Source: Musa acuminata AAA Group (taxonomy: Eukaryota > Streptophyta > Magnoliopsida > Zingiberales > Musaceae). From it: a DNA stretch of 64,000 bases. Position numbers and translations under genes: made by a program. Where the stretch lies: contig NC_088345.1 of the NCBI RefSeq assembly GCF_036884655.1, positions 20,295,001 to 20,359,000 on the forward strand, read 5' to 3'. Each line of letters starts with the position of its first letter. Position 1 is the first letter of the stretch. The notes beneath the pieces are model-generated. The model ran no database searches. It had not been told where the DNA came from and saw nothing but the letters and a program-made list of their open reading frames with translations. Below are positions 21,263 through 32,153 of this stretch, one piece after another.

Positions 21263-24200
21263 GTGAAACAAAAGCTTGATGAAGCTTCAGGTATATTCAT
21301 GATCAGTCTCCATTTGTCAAACTCTTATGATAACACATGGGTATTGGATATCGGTAGTGCTTATTATATATGCAATTCGTTGCAGGTTCTAGCAAGGCCT
21401 AGGAGACTAGAGAGAGGCGAGATGGACTTCAAGATGGGTAATGGAGCAAAAGTTGCTGTAGTAGCTGTTGGCAAGGTCGCCCTACATCTGCCTGGTGGAG
21501 CTTTGATTGCATTAGATGCATGTTATTTTGTTCCTTCTATTATCAAAAATATTATCTCCATTTCATGTTTGACAGTTAGTGGATATAAATTAGTTTTTTA
21601 GAACAATAGTTGTTCGATATTATTAAATGATAAGATCATCACGAAAGGAACATTGTATAATGGTTTATTTATGTTAGACACTGCTGCACATATCATGAAT
21701 GTAAATGTGTCCAAGAGGAAACGAGATGAGATGAACAATGCATACCTGTGGCATTGTAGGCTTGGTCACATCCATGAAAGAAGGACTCAAATGTTGCTAA
21801 ATGATGGATATCTAGATCCATTCGACTATGTGTCATATGCAACTTGCGAGCCTTGCCTTCGTGGAAAATTAACCAACTCTCCATTTAGTGGAACTAGAGA
21901 GCGAGCCACTGAGCTGTTGGAACTCATACATAGTGATGTATGTGGACCCATGTCAACTCATGTCATTGGTGGATACTCCTACTTTATTACCTTTACTGAT
22001 GATTTTTCAAGGTATGAATATGTGTACTTAATGAAGTATATGTCCGAGGCCTTTGAGAAATTCAGAGAGTATAAGAATGAGGTGGAGAACCAGACTGGAA
22101 AGAGTATCAAAACTTTTCGATCGGATTGAGGAGGTGAGTACTTAAGTACAGAGTTTACTCAGTTCCTCAAGGACCATGGGATATTATCCCAATGGACACC
22201 TCCTTATACACCTCAGCTCAATAGTGTCTCTGAAAGGAGAAATCGTATGCTATTAGATATGGTACGGTCCATGATGTGTTTCGCTGACCTACCCATCTCA
22301 TTTTGGGGATATGCCCTAGAAACCGCAGCTTACCTTCTAAATAGAGTTCCAAATAAGTCGGTAGTGTCTACACCATATGAGATATGGAAAGGAAAGAAGT
22401 CTAATCTTAAGATTGTTAAGATTTGGGGCTGCCCTGCCCACGTTAAAAGATACAACCTCGATAAGTTAGAATTAAGGACAGAGTGATGCAAATTTGTGGG
22501 ATACCCCAAGGAAACTTGTGGGTATTATTTCTATCATCTCGAGGACCAAAAGGTCTTTGTAGGTAAGAGAGTAGTGTTCCTTGAGAAGGAACACATTCTT
22601 GGCGGAGATAGTGGGAGAATGATAAAGTTAAGCGAGGTTGGAGAACCAAACTCAAGCACCACTCTACAGCCCGAGTCTATTCAGGTACCTAATACACAAG
22701 TTTCAACTTTACGTAGGTCTAATAGAGTATCCCATCCTCCTGAGAGATATGTGGGACATATTAGAGGAGAGGATGTTGAGGATATTGATCCTCAGACCTA
22801 CGAGGAGGCTATTATGAGTATAGACTCCGGGAAGTGGCAAGAAGCCATGAATTCTGAGATGGATTCTATGTACTCCAATAAGGTTTAGAACCTAGTTGAT
22901 GCACCCGAAGGTATTGTACCCATCGGTTGCAAGTAGATCTTTAAGAAAAAGATTGGAGTAGATGGAAAGGTAGAGACCTATAAAGCAAGGCTAGTGGCTA
23001 AGGGGTATCGTCAAAGGCAAGGTGTTGACTATGACGAAACCTTCTCACCCGTAGCAATGCTAAAATCCATCAGAATTCTATTGGCTATTGCAGCACACTA
23101 TGATTATGAGATCTGGCAGATGGATGTGAATACCGCATTCCTCAATGGGAACCTCAAGGAGGAGGTGTATATGATGCAACCTGATGGATTCGTGTGCAAG
23201 AACCGCCCAGATAAGGTGTGTAGGTTGCTTAGATCCATTTATGGACTAAAGCAAGCTTCCCGAAGTTGGAACATAAGATTTGATGAGGCAATCAGATCTT
23301 ATGACTTCATTGAGAATGAAGATGAGCCTTGTGTGTACAGGAAGGTAAGTGGGAGCGCTATCATCTTTTTGGTGTTATATGTGGATGACATCCTAATCAT
23401 CGGGAATGACGTAGGAATGCTATAAACAGTAAAGGCTTGGTTATCTAGACACTTCCCTATGAAGGACTTAGGGGAAGCATCCTATATCTTGGGGATTAGA
23501 ATCTATAGAGATAGATCCAAGAGGATGCTTGGCTTGTCCCAATTCAGGTACATAGAAACCATTGTCAAAAGGTTTGGCATGGAAAATTCCAAGAGAGGTC
23601 TCATACCGATGAGACATGGGATATCGCTTTCTACGAGTATGTCCCCATAGACTCCAGAAGAAAGGGCGAACATGGATATGATACCTTATGCCTCAGCAAT
23701 AGGGTCTATCATGTATGTTATGCTATGTACTACTCCTGATATAGCGCATGCTCTTGATTGTCATGAGTAGGTATCATGCGGATCCAGGATTGGAGCACTG
23801 GAAAGCAGTAAAGTGTATCCTTAAGTACTTGAGAAGGACTAAGGATCTTTTACTAGTATATGGAGGTAGCAGCCTTAAGGTTGAAGGCTACACAAACTTA
23901 AGTTTTTAGTCTGATGTCGATGATAGTAAGTCGAATTCGGGGTATGTGTACACCTTGAATGGAGGAGCAATGTGCTGGAAGAGTTCCAAGTAAGATACTA
24001 CTACTAATTTGACCATAGAGGCGGAGTACATTGCTACATCAAATGCAGCAAAGGAGGGAGTTTGGGTGAAGATGTTCATCACAGATTCGGGAGTCGTGCT
24101 AGGTAGCGAGGAGCCGATCTCCTTATATTGTGACAACAACGGGGCGATTGCTCAAGCAAAGGTACCTAGGTCTCATCAGAAATCTAAGCATGTTCTGAGG

Positions 24201-24367
24201 AGGTTCCACCTTATCAGAGAGATCGTAACCCGAGGAGATGTAGTAGTGGAAAGAGTTCCATCCGAAGATAACATTGCAGATCCACTGACAAAGCCGTTGT
24301 CTTATATTGTCTTTGAGCATCATAGGGGTCTGATGGGGATCATACACATAGGTGATTGGCTTTAGGT
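21263..24367 (+). pseudogene. pol: Angela-like pol: protease, integrase, RT, RNase H (element Q)
   Basis: Ty1/copia order is complete. The protease lies near 21337 (WVLDIGSAYYIC, expected DTGS). Integrase runs from about 21745 with WHCRLGH, CEPCLRGK and HSDVCGPM, and DDFSRY near 22000. Reverse transcriptase spans about 22940-23420 with FLNGNLKEEVYM, YGLKQASRSWN and catalytic YVDD at 23378-23389. RNase H spans about 23670-24367 with TIEAEYIA, YCDNNGAIAQAK and DPLTKPL. Frame is kept from 21263 to about 23650 apart from stop codons. These are mostly TGG to TAG (22886, 22934) or CGA to TGA (22127) type changes, and one frame change follows near 23750. The closest lineage I recognise is Angela/BARE, from memory. 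Confidence 0.85.
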
Positions 24368-24379
24368 CAAGTGGGAGAT
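24368..24379 (+). other. Polypurine tract of Angela-like element Q
   Basis: CAAGTGGGAGAT directly abuts the LTR start TGCTAGTC. A purine run ending at the 3' LTR is the plus-strand primer in this family. The same sequence, reversed, adjoins the LTR at 17711. Confidence 0.85.
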
Positions 24380-25982
24380 TGCTAGTCATAGGTGCCCAGC
24401 AAGCCAATCACATGAGTGATGGCATGTGTGACTTGATACATAATCTTTTTGCTTATTATATTTTGGCATATATCACTTTATAACTATTGCATATATGCAT
24501 ATATATATTTAGATGTCCTTGGATTTGTGCAATGGGAATCGGATCATGATGAGATCACGAAAATGAGATCGATTCACCTTTAAACACATATCCTAAATAA
24601 TCCCGGTCATAGGTTACTCGAGAGGGACATCGTGATAACCGGACAGACTAGTATGCTGTATACCCGTCCATATGATGGATGCAGCTGGTCTCATAGCTGC
24701 TCGTGTAGGGACACTAGGGATACAGTACATGTGCTCATTGGAGAATGAGTTCACTGATTGATCCACTTACGGAATGCTGGATGGTTGATGATGCATTATT
24801 GTCAAACAGCGATTTCGTAGTCCTAGTGGTATATCTGATCCTTAGACTTGAGACACCAAGGATATCCTATAAGAGTGCTCCACTCTTTGATACCAGACTT
24901 ACAGGTTTGGCTGTCCCAGATCTAGTACAGTTGGTCATTGGGAGTGGTAGTTGACCTTACGAGAGCTATTGAGTGTCGATAGAGGATCATCTACTCTCAG
25001 TGTCATGAGAGGAATATCTCATGTGTTCTTGCTTAGACAAATCCCTGGCTAGGGTCATTCGGGTTGAGAGAGAAAGAGTTCTTCGGGAGACTCCGATTAG
25101 AGCGAGACTCGAGTAGAAACCGTATGGGTCTGACAGCACTGTGCTTGATATACGGTCTCTAGGATATTAGATGGATGAGGGACTATATGTACATAGTAAC
25201 TGAGGACAGATAGGTCCAATGGATTGGATTCCCCTGTATCGTTTGGGGACTACGGCGTAGTGGCATAGTACGTTTGTAGTCGATGAGTCGAGTGAATTAT
25301 TACAGAGATAATAATTCACTGAGTTAGAAGGAGTTCTGACAGGTATGACTCACGGCCAGCTCGATATTGGGCCTTGAGGGTCACACATATATGGTAGGCA
25401 TTACGATGAGTAGAGGTTCGGATATGAGATATCTGATAGAGCCCTTGTCTTATTAGATATCAAATAAGCCCCTGAATTATTGGATCCCATGGATGAGATC
25501 CAATAAGAGCCCATGAGAGATTATTGGATACAGATCCACTAATCTAAAAGGCTTGGGTTATTGGATGCAGATCCAATACCCACTAGGGGAGAATCCATTA
25601 GGGTTTGACAGGGGACCTCGATAAATAGGAGAGATTCAGAGCCTCATAGGCTAGAGCCTTTGCTTACCTCTCCTATTCTCCTTCCCCTCTCCACCTCAAA
25701 GCAGGCCTAGAGTTTTGAGGAGCATCGTCGCAGCCCTACTGTGTGGATCACCGCTAGAGAGGAGGACGCTTGACCTCCTTCACCCTCTTCTAAAGATCTG
25801 CAATGAAACAGGGATATACGATCTCCCTAGGTAACACAATCTACTCTATACGTAGTTTTTCAGTTTTACGGATTTTGCACACCAATCTTCGTATGACAAC
25901 GAACATCTCTTTGGGAATCGAGGATTTTGTTTTCTTGTTCTTTTGCCTGCGCATGTGATGTCGCCCCCAAGATTTTCCAACA
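24380..25982 (+). mobile_element. 3' LTR of Angela-like element Q
   Basis: TGCTAGTCAT to GATTTTCCAACA, 1603 bp, the best preserved LTR of this family here and the reference for the copies at 1-2500 and 17294-17711. A TATA-like gataaatag lies near 25619. The flank after it is cataa; the partner flank is lost with the element's 5' half. The ORF at 24745-24954 lies within the LTR and resembles no known protein. Confidence 0.9.
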
Positions 25983-26515
25983 CATAATTGGTAGATTTGC
26001 CTCAGTGGCACTCCTTTGAGTCCACCTCCATTCTAACCGATGCTTTGTTTTGGGTAGCTAAGTCCCTCTGGACTCATCATTGCTTCCTCGCCCCTTTCGA
26101 CCCCCTACTTCAACACCTTTATGTTCTCTAAGCAGTTCCCCTTTGTCGATGGAAAGACATACTCCAACGCCTATGCATGGCCTCTACCATCATGTTGTAG
26201 GGTTTGCACCGATTCCATTCTCCTTAGCTTTCTTGGTAGTAATGTTCGCTTACTCGACCTTGTCGTCTAACTTGCCGGGCTCCCTTAAGCAAATATGGGC
26301 TCTGGAGCAGTCCAACTCTCCAACTGCTTCGATCATACCTCTGCATGATCAAGTCCCTCTCATGGGACTCACTAGTACTTGCATTTAAACTTTTCCCTTA
26401 GTGGTACACAGCCCCCATATGCTGATGACCAAGGCTATCATCTGATGTAAAATTTAATGCACATACGGAAGACCCGCCTCTACGGTACTATGGCTTTCAC
26501 TCATTGAATCCATAG
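25983..26515. other. Unclassified non-coding repeat-like sequence
   Basis: The tract is rich in C and T with many TG/CA dinucleotides, as expected of decayed methylated repeat DNA. The ORF at 26080-26388 (102 aa) has no recognised domain. I recall similar text in interspersed monocot repeats but cannot name the family. Confidence 0.4.
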
Positions 26516-27229
26516 TGTCAGGCCCCTCAAAATATCGATAATATTAAAATTCAAGAAAACAAATCAATCCAAGATACAAACTAACATTTGAGGTCATTAA
26601 GAAAACATTCAGATCAAAATTTCACCTCTATAATCTATAAATTTATAAACCCTGTGTAGTTCATAAACATACAACACATCGCTCGATGATTCATAAAATC
26701 TGAACCCAACTCACCAAAATAATAACCACAACATAAATTCACAAGTGTGGGAGTTTGTACAATCATAAAACCAACGTTTACCATAAGTTCATATCGTTAC
26801 ACGAATTAAACTTAACATTCCAGAATCCTAAACATGAGAAGTCCTTTAAACTTTTACAAAATCCACAAGTTTAGATTCATCGTCAACATATCATTAGATG
26901 CAGCGAGTGCTTATACAACAAAAACATATATACTAATAAAGATCTGCCCAAAATCTTTTAGCTTTCCACTGCCTCAGCCCAATCTTAACATTTAAGCAAG
27001 CGACAAGCTATCCTGAAAAATTTATACAACAACGGGGTGAGCATATAAAGCTCAGCAAGTGACTAACATATCCATGTCAAAAGAGGATAATTTCCAAAGA
27101 GATAAAGTTTCAAAATGCAAGGCAGAATATAAGAATTCATAGACGTAATATCATTAGGTGCAGAATCACAATTGTCATTTCAATCATACATATTTGGTTC
27201 ATAACAGATGGGGCATAGAGTAATTGGAG

Positions 27230-27815
27230 CATATCAATAACAAATGAAACATTTTGGAGCTTATCAATGACATATGAAATGTTCCGGAGCATATCAACGG
27301 CGTATGGAACATTTCGAAGCATATCAACAATAAATGAAACATTTCGGAGCTTATCAATGGCGTATGAAATGTTCCGGAGCATATCAACGGCATATGAAAC
27401 ATTTCGAAGCATATCAACAATGAATGAAATATTTCGGAGCTTATCAATGGTGTATGAAATGTTCCGGAGCATATCAATGGCATATGGAACATTTCAAAGC
27501 ATATCAACAATGAATGAAATATTTCAGAGCTTATCAATGGCGTATGAAATGTTTCGGAGCATATCAATGGCATATGAAACATTTCGAAGCATATCAACAA
27601 TGAATGAAACATTTCGGAGCTTATCAATGGCGTATGAAATATTTCGGAGCATATCAACGGCGTATGGAACATTTCGAAGCATATCAACGATGAATGAAAC
27701 ATTTCGGAGCATATAAATAACAAATGAAATGTTTCGGAGCTTATTAGTGGCGTATGAAATGTTCCGGAGCATATCAACGGCGTATGGAATATTTCGGAGC
27801 ATATCAATAACAAAT
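27230..27815. repeat. 30-bp tandem repeat with 90-bp higher-order period
   Basis: About nineteen copies of a 30-bp unit of the type GGAGCATATCAACGGCGTAT plus GRAACATTTC. Three variants (cggagcatatc, cgaagcatatc, cggagcttatc) recur in order, giving a 90-bp super-unit. Because 30 is a multiple of three, long ORFs are open on both strands (27267-27716 plus, 27199-27813 minus) with a ten-residue repeat. They are by-products of the period. Confidence 0.93.
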
Positions 27816-28137
27816 ACCAAACAGAAGCTCAAACGTCGTCTTTGACGTTGCATTCATATCATTCTTATCCAAAGCATGTACAGAAACACATAACCAAAGC
27901 TTTGGATATCATATCAAACATACAGAAGGTGAAGTGGGACCATAACATAATATGGTACATCCATTTCTGAATGACCACCAAACATAAGTCTCCCACGTCT
28001 GGGAGCTCCATCCACCCACGTTTGAGTGAAGTCATAGGGGCTGGCAAAGCATCTCAGGCTCTATGCATAACTCCCATCACCATTTCTGGCGAAGGTTCAC
28101 AATATCCCACAAACACCAGAGTACAAAAGGATAGTAT

Positions 28138-29100
28138 GAACAATGAATAGCATATATCGGAAGCACACGCGGAACAACAAAACGTACATGTGCCTTTGCG
28201 AGTCAATCCGAAGTAAGCAATAATCTTTCACAATTATATTCAGATTTGAAAGGAATTGAAAGCAAGGGCACATATGGAATCCAAGCAATCACATACAACT
28301 CAATTCAAATAAAAAGGTTAGATGAATTCTATATCCAAAGGAATGAAACTAGAATAGGCACACATCGAAAGCAAATGCGGAACAATGGGTTATACATGTG
28401 CCTATATAAGTTAATGTGATATAGCATAAACGTTACACAATATGTTCAGGAATGGTAATAATTTATAGACAAGAACAAATAATAATTCAAATATTAATAT
28501 AAGCCACAATTGAGTGAAGGGAACTGAACAAAATCTATTTCCAAACGAACGAAAACAGAAGATGCGAAATCGATCAAAGCTCGATTTTTGACAGAATTCG
28601 AGAGGCTCATTAGATAAATATTTCAGATGATCAATTATGCTCCAATACCCTCAAGAAGGCTATTGTCAAAAGATATATCAATCTATTTTCTGTTAAAACA
28701 AGTTTCGTATGAATCATGGTTTCCAACAAGGAGTTTCCTTTGATTTGGTAACACAAGGTCAAAAACAAAATCACTATTTTGCAGAATTCACAGGGTCAGA
28801 TTCAACAGATAATAGGATAAGTATTTGAATTCCAAATTTTTCAATCTATATGTCAAAAGAAAGGTCTATAAGTCTTGTTTCGAAACAAGTCAGTTTGGTA
28901 CAAATCAGAATTTTCAACAGGGACTTATAGGTATTTTAGTATCGAAAGGTCAGAAATTTTGATCCCTGTTCTGCAGCATCTATAGGCTCATTTGAAATAG
29001 ACGTTGGGTAAGTATTCGGAGTCCAAAATCTACAAAATCAGAGTCAAAAGAAATATATAAGAGTCTAATTTCAAACAAGCTAGTTTCTGCCTGAATCCAC
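28138..29100. repeat. Degenerate ~190-210 bp direct repeats
   Basis: A segment with ATCGGAAGCACACGCGGAACAA...CATGTGCCT at about 28155 recurs at about 28365. A second segment, TCAAAAGA...AAGTTTCGTATGAATC or a variant, recurs near 28672, 28852 and 29044. Identity is low, so these are old. Confidence 0.55.
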
Positions 29101-29273
29101 ATTTGGTGCTAAAAATTATAGCTGAAAGAGTGTATAGGGGTCAGTTTACCGAAAAAATTTCAGATCCTTGGTTTTATGTCCAAAGAGAGAAATATCAGGT
29201 TCTAAGCATAAATCTTTCAGAATTAATATAGGAGGATAGACTAATACTTCTGTAGGATGAGGTTAGAACAATT

Positions 29274-29699
29274 TGTTAGGACTCTAGCTTGGAGAGTCCT
29301 AATTGAGAGGGACATTCATGTAAACTGTTAGGACTCTAGCTAGGAGAGTCCTAATTGAGAGGGACATTCTGTTAGGACTCTTGCTAGGAGAGTCCTAATT
29401 GAGAGGGGCATTCATGTAGGAGGTGTTTTCTTAGAGAAGAATTAGGAGTTGTAAGAGAATAGGAGTCTTGACTAGGAGTTGGTTAGAAGTAAGAGTCTTA
29501 AATAGAAGTCCTATTAGGAGTTAGGGTTTAGAAGCCCTATAAATAGCCATGTATTCCTTCTCTTTTGATCAGCAATAGATGAATCTTTTCTGTAGCCTTT
29601 GAGCAGCAACTTGGAGGGAGGAACCCCTATAGAGTTCCAAGGAGGCCGATCCCCTAAAGAGATCAACCCCAAGTTTAGAATCTGTAAGGGTTCTATCAC
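29274..29699 (+). mobile_element. 5' LTR of G1 with triplicated start
   Basis: The LTR starts with TGTTAGGACTCTAGC at 29274, but the first ~45-52 bp occur three times in tandem (29274-29325, 29326-29369, 29370-29421) before the LTR continues to GGTTCTATCA at 29699. Without the extra copies it would be about 330 bp, close to the 380 bp of the G2 LTR. A CTATAAATAG TATA-like site is at about 29538. Confidence 0.85.
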
Positions 29700-29700
29700 T

Positions 29701-29712
29701 TGGTATCATAGC
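29701..29712 (+). other. Primer-binding site of G1
   Basis: TGGTATCATAGC lies one base after the LTR end. It matches the initiator-Met tRNA consensus with one difference (CAGAGC to CATAGC). Confidence 0.8.
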
Positions 29713-31004
29713 AACGTTCTTGGCATCTCGCTGCCCTTCCACAGCCATCCATCAACCCTCTACAACCATCCAAAGCAATTCCCACAATTGCTTAAAAGAT
29801 CGTCACCGAATTCCGCCATCATCTCCACCACCACGGATCATCCTTTGATCTCCCCGTGAATTGCAACAGGTTCTAGTTTCCTACCTTACTGCTGCTGCAA
29901 TTTAGTTACCCTTATTCGAAAATCCAAAAAAAAAAAAAAATTGTTCCTATATTGCTGCATAAACTTTTCGTCACAAAGTTTTCATCTCTACGACGAAAGA
30001 TACATTGCAGAATTCCAGCCGCATTGCACCATCTGTTTGATCTTGCTACTGTGTTTTTTCTATCCAAATTTCTATGACATCTTTGAAACTTCCTAGCAGT
30101 GGATTTTCCTTTGGTTTCATCAAAAAATTCTCAATATAAACTACTGATCTTTTACGTACAATCTGCTGCACTTGAATTGCAGAATTCAAGCCGCATAGCA
30201 CCATCTGCTTGATCTTGCTACTGTGCTTTTTCTATCCAAATTTCTACGAAATTTTTATGACATCTTTGACACTTCCTAACAGTGGATTTCCCTTTGGTTT
30301 CATCAAAAAATTCTCAATATAAACTACTGATCTTTTATGTCCAATCTGCTGCATTTGAAAATCTATGCTGCAGAAAATTTCAACTGCATATCGTTGCCTT
30401 AACCCATCTATTTGCAATCTTTTTTGAATGAAATTTCTTATACACTTCATAGATCATCTTAGCTTCTATCTAAGATTGATCTATTAAGAAATTCATCTCT
30501 AAAAACAATTTTATGTTGCTGCAAATTTTCATCGTAACCCGCTGAAATTTTTTGACGACAATTCTGCAATTGCAACTTGCACCAATTTTCTTGCTATTAT
30601 ACTGCCGAAATTTTCTTGATTAAATTAGATATCCTTGCTGTAATATAAATTGTGATTTTGCTATCAATTCCCTCCTCAATTCTCTTAAGTTTTTGATGGA
30701 AATTACGTCGAGAAACCGTTATTTCTTCGACAACAATTCTACTCTTACAAGACAGCACATACTTGCTGCAACTTTTACGGATTTCTGTCAAACCTTTGCT
30801 ACCATCTATCACAGATCCAAAACTTTCATCCACAACCCTAAAACTCTGCCAAACTACACCCTCAAACTGTACCCAAAATAGCCACAAAACAAGCCTAAAC
30901 CGCAGCCTACATCCACCAATCCACCAACCCTTTCAACCATCACTTCTCTCAACCTATACATGCCTTTAACCCAACAACAAAAGAGGGATTTGGGGGCAGA
31001 TACT
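29713..31004 (+). other. G1 untranslated leader with 172-bp tandem duplication
   Basis: About 1.3 kb without a credible gene; short ORFs (30597-30887 and others) look random. GCAGAATTC at 30007 and 30179 begins two successive copies of a ~172-bp block (…CCGCAT.GCACCATCTG…AAACTACTGATCTTTTA). A poly-A run lies near 29927. Confidence 0.7.
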
Positions 31005-32153
31005 ATGGCATCTAAGGAGGTAATCAATGCTAAATTCGAAGCCTTGGAGGTGCGAATAGAGGAAAAGATTCGGATGCTCTTTACCGAACTCAGATTGGGC
31101 CGACCACTAAGCCCGAAGAAATCAAATCAAGGAGAGAGCTTTGCCCAATCACACCAAACCCGAATAGATGACTTCCAAGGGAGGGGAGGCTATATGACTG
31201 ACCCCAACTATCCATGCATGAGAGTGAACTTCCCTAGATGGGAAGAAAGAGACCCGATTGGTTGGATCTCGCGCGCGGAGCGATATTTTCGATACCACAA
31301 AACCGCGGATGTATATATGGTGAAAATTGCAGCTATACATCTTGAAGGGGATGCTATACAGTGGTTTGACTGGTTTGAACATACTTATGGAGTCCTTTCA
31401 TGGCGACAATTCAAAGAAGGACTGCTGATTTGCTTCAGACCAACCGATTTTGAGAATATTGACGAACAACTAGTAAAGATCCGACAAACCTCCACCATTC
31501 AGAAGTACCAAACTAGGTTTGAAAGGTTATCTAATCAAACTCATGATTGGTCTAAAAAATAGCTATTGAGGACCTTCATTGAGGGCTTGAAGCCGGAGAT
31601 CCGAGGAGAAGTTAAAGCGCGACAACCGTATACACTTATGGCAGCCATCTCTTTCGCACGACATCAAGAGGAGCAATTGAACCATGAAGCTCGGAGGACT
31701 AGGGTCACTCCTCAACTAGTAATATTGAAGCCCTTAGGCCACCCTACTATCAACCAAGTCCCTACACCAAAGAGGTCAACAAGAGAAGAGCTTCGGGAGC
31801 GATATGCGAAGGGGTTATGTTGGCATTGTGACGAGCCGTGGAGCCGTGAGCATCGCTGTAGTAAAGGGAGACTTCTTATGATTGAACCAATAGAAGAAGA
31901 GGTCATTGAACATCCAGAAGAGAGTCTTGAATATGAAGAAGAAGATGCAGAAGAAGACCCACAACCGACTGAAGTTACGGTACATCCACTAGCCGGCTAC
32001 TCAAACCCGCAAACGATGAAAGTTGGAGGCCTTCTCAAACAACAACCGATCACTGTTCTCGTTGACACGGGCAGTTCTAATAACTTTCTAAATAGTAAGG
32101 TTACTATCCAGATGGCCTTACCTATTGAGAATTGTAGCAGGTTTAACGTTTAG
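31005..32153 (+). pseudogene. gag: Ty3/gypsy gag and protease (G1)
   Basis: The frame is open from 30960. I prefer the ATG at 31005 (MASKEVINAKFEALE) because the inverted copy retains a matching start. A retro-gag core follows (WISRAERYFRYH, AIQWFDWFEH, WRQFKEGLL.CF). A TAG at 31560-31562 interrupts an otherwise continuous frame, probably from CAG. A zinc-binding CWHC..EHRC is near 31826. The aspartic protease motif [11 protein letters not shown] lies near 32055. The frame closes with TAG at 32151 but continues in the same frame as VVDERIL, again suggesting CAG to TAG. Gag forms the particle and the protease cleaves Gag-Pol. Confidence 0.85.

Larger units (their letters stand above)
26516..29273 (-). 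mobile_element. Probable large Ty3/gypsy LTR fragment (Tekay/Del-like), non-coding
   Basis: TGTCAGGCCCCTC at 26516 is the reverse complement of a GGGCCTGACA LTR end, close to the GGGGCGTGACA end common in plant Tekay/Del LTRs. The text GGGGTGAGCATATAAAGCTCAGCAAGTGAC near 27035 is also characteristic of such LTRs. The minus-strand assignment rests on that end alone. No primer site lies to its left, so it is solo or truncated. It holds a 30-bp tandem array (27230-27815) and degenerate ~200-bp repeats (28138-29100), and no coding region. Confidence 0.45.

Noticed and set aside
26080..26388. 102-aa ORF as a possible host gene
   Set aside because: No start context, domain or splice structure. The surrounding text looks like decayed repeat.
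27199..27813. 204-aa minus-strand and 149-aa plus-strand repetitive proteins
   Set aside because: Both are frames through a 30-bp tandem array whose period is a multiple of three. The ten-residue repeat follows from the DNA, and no known family fits.
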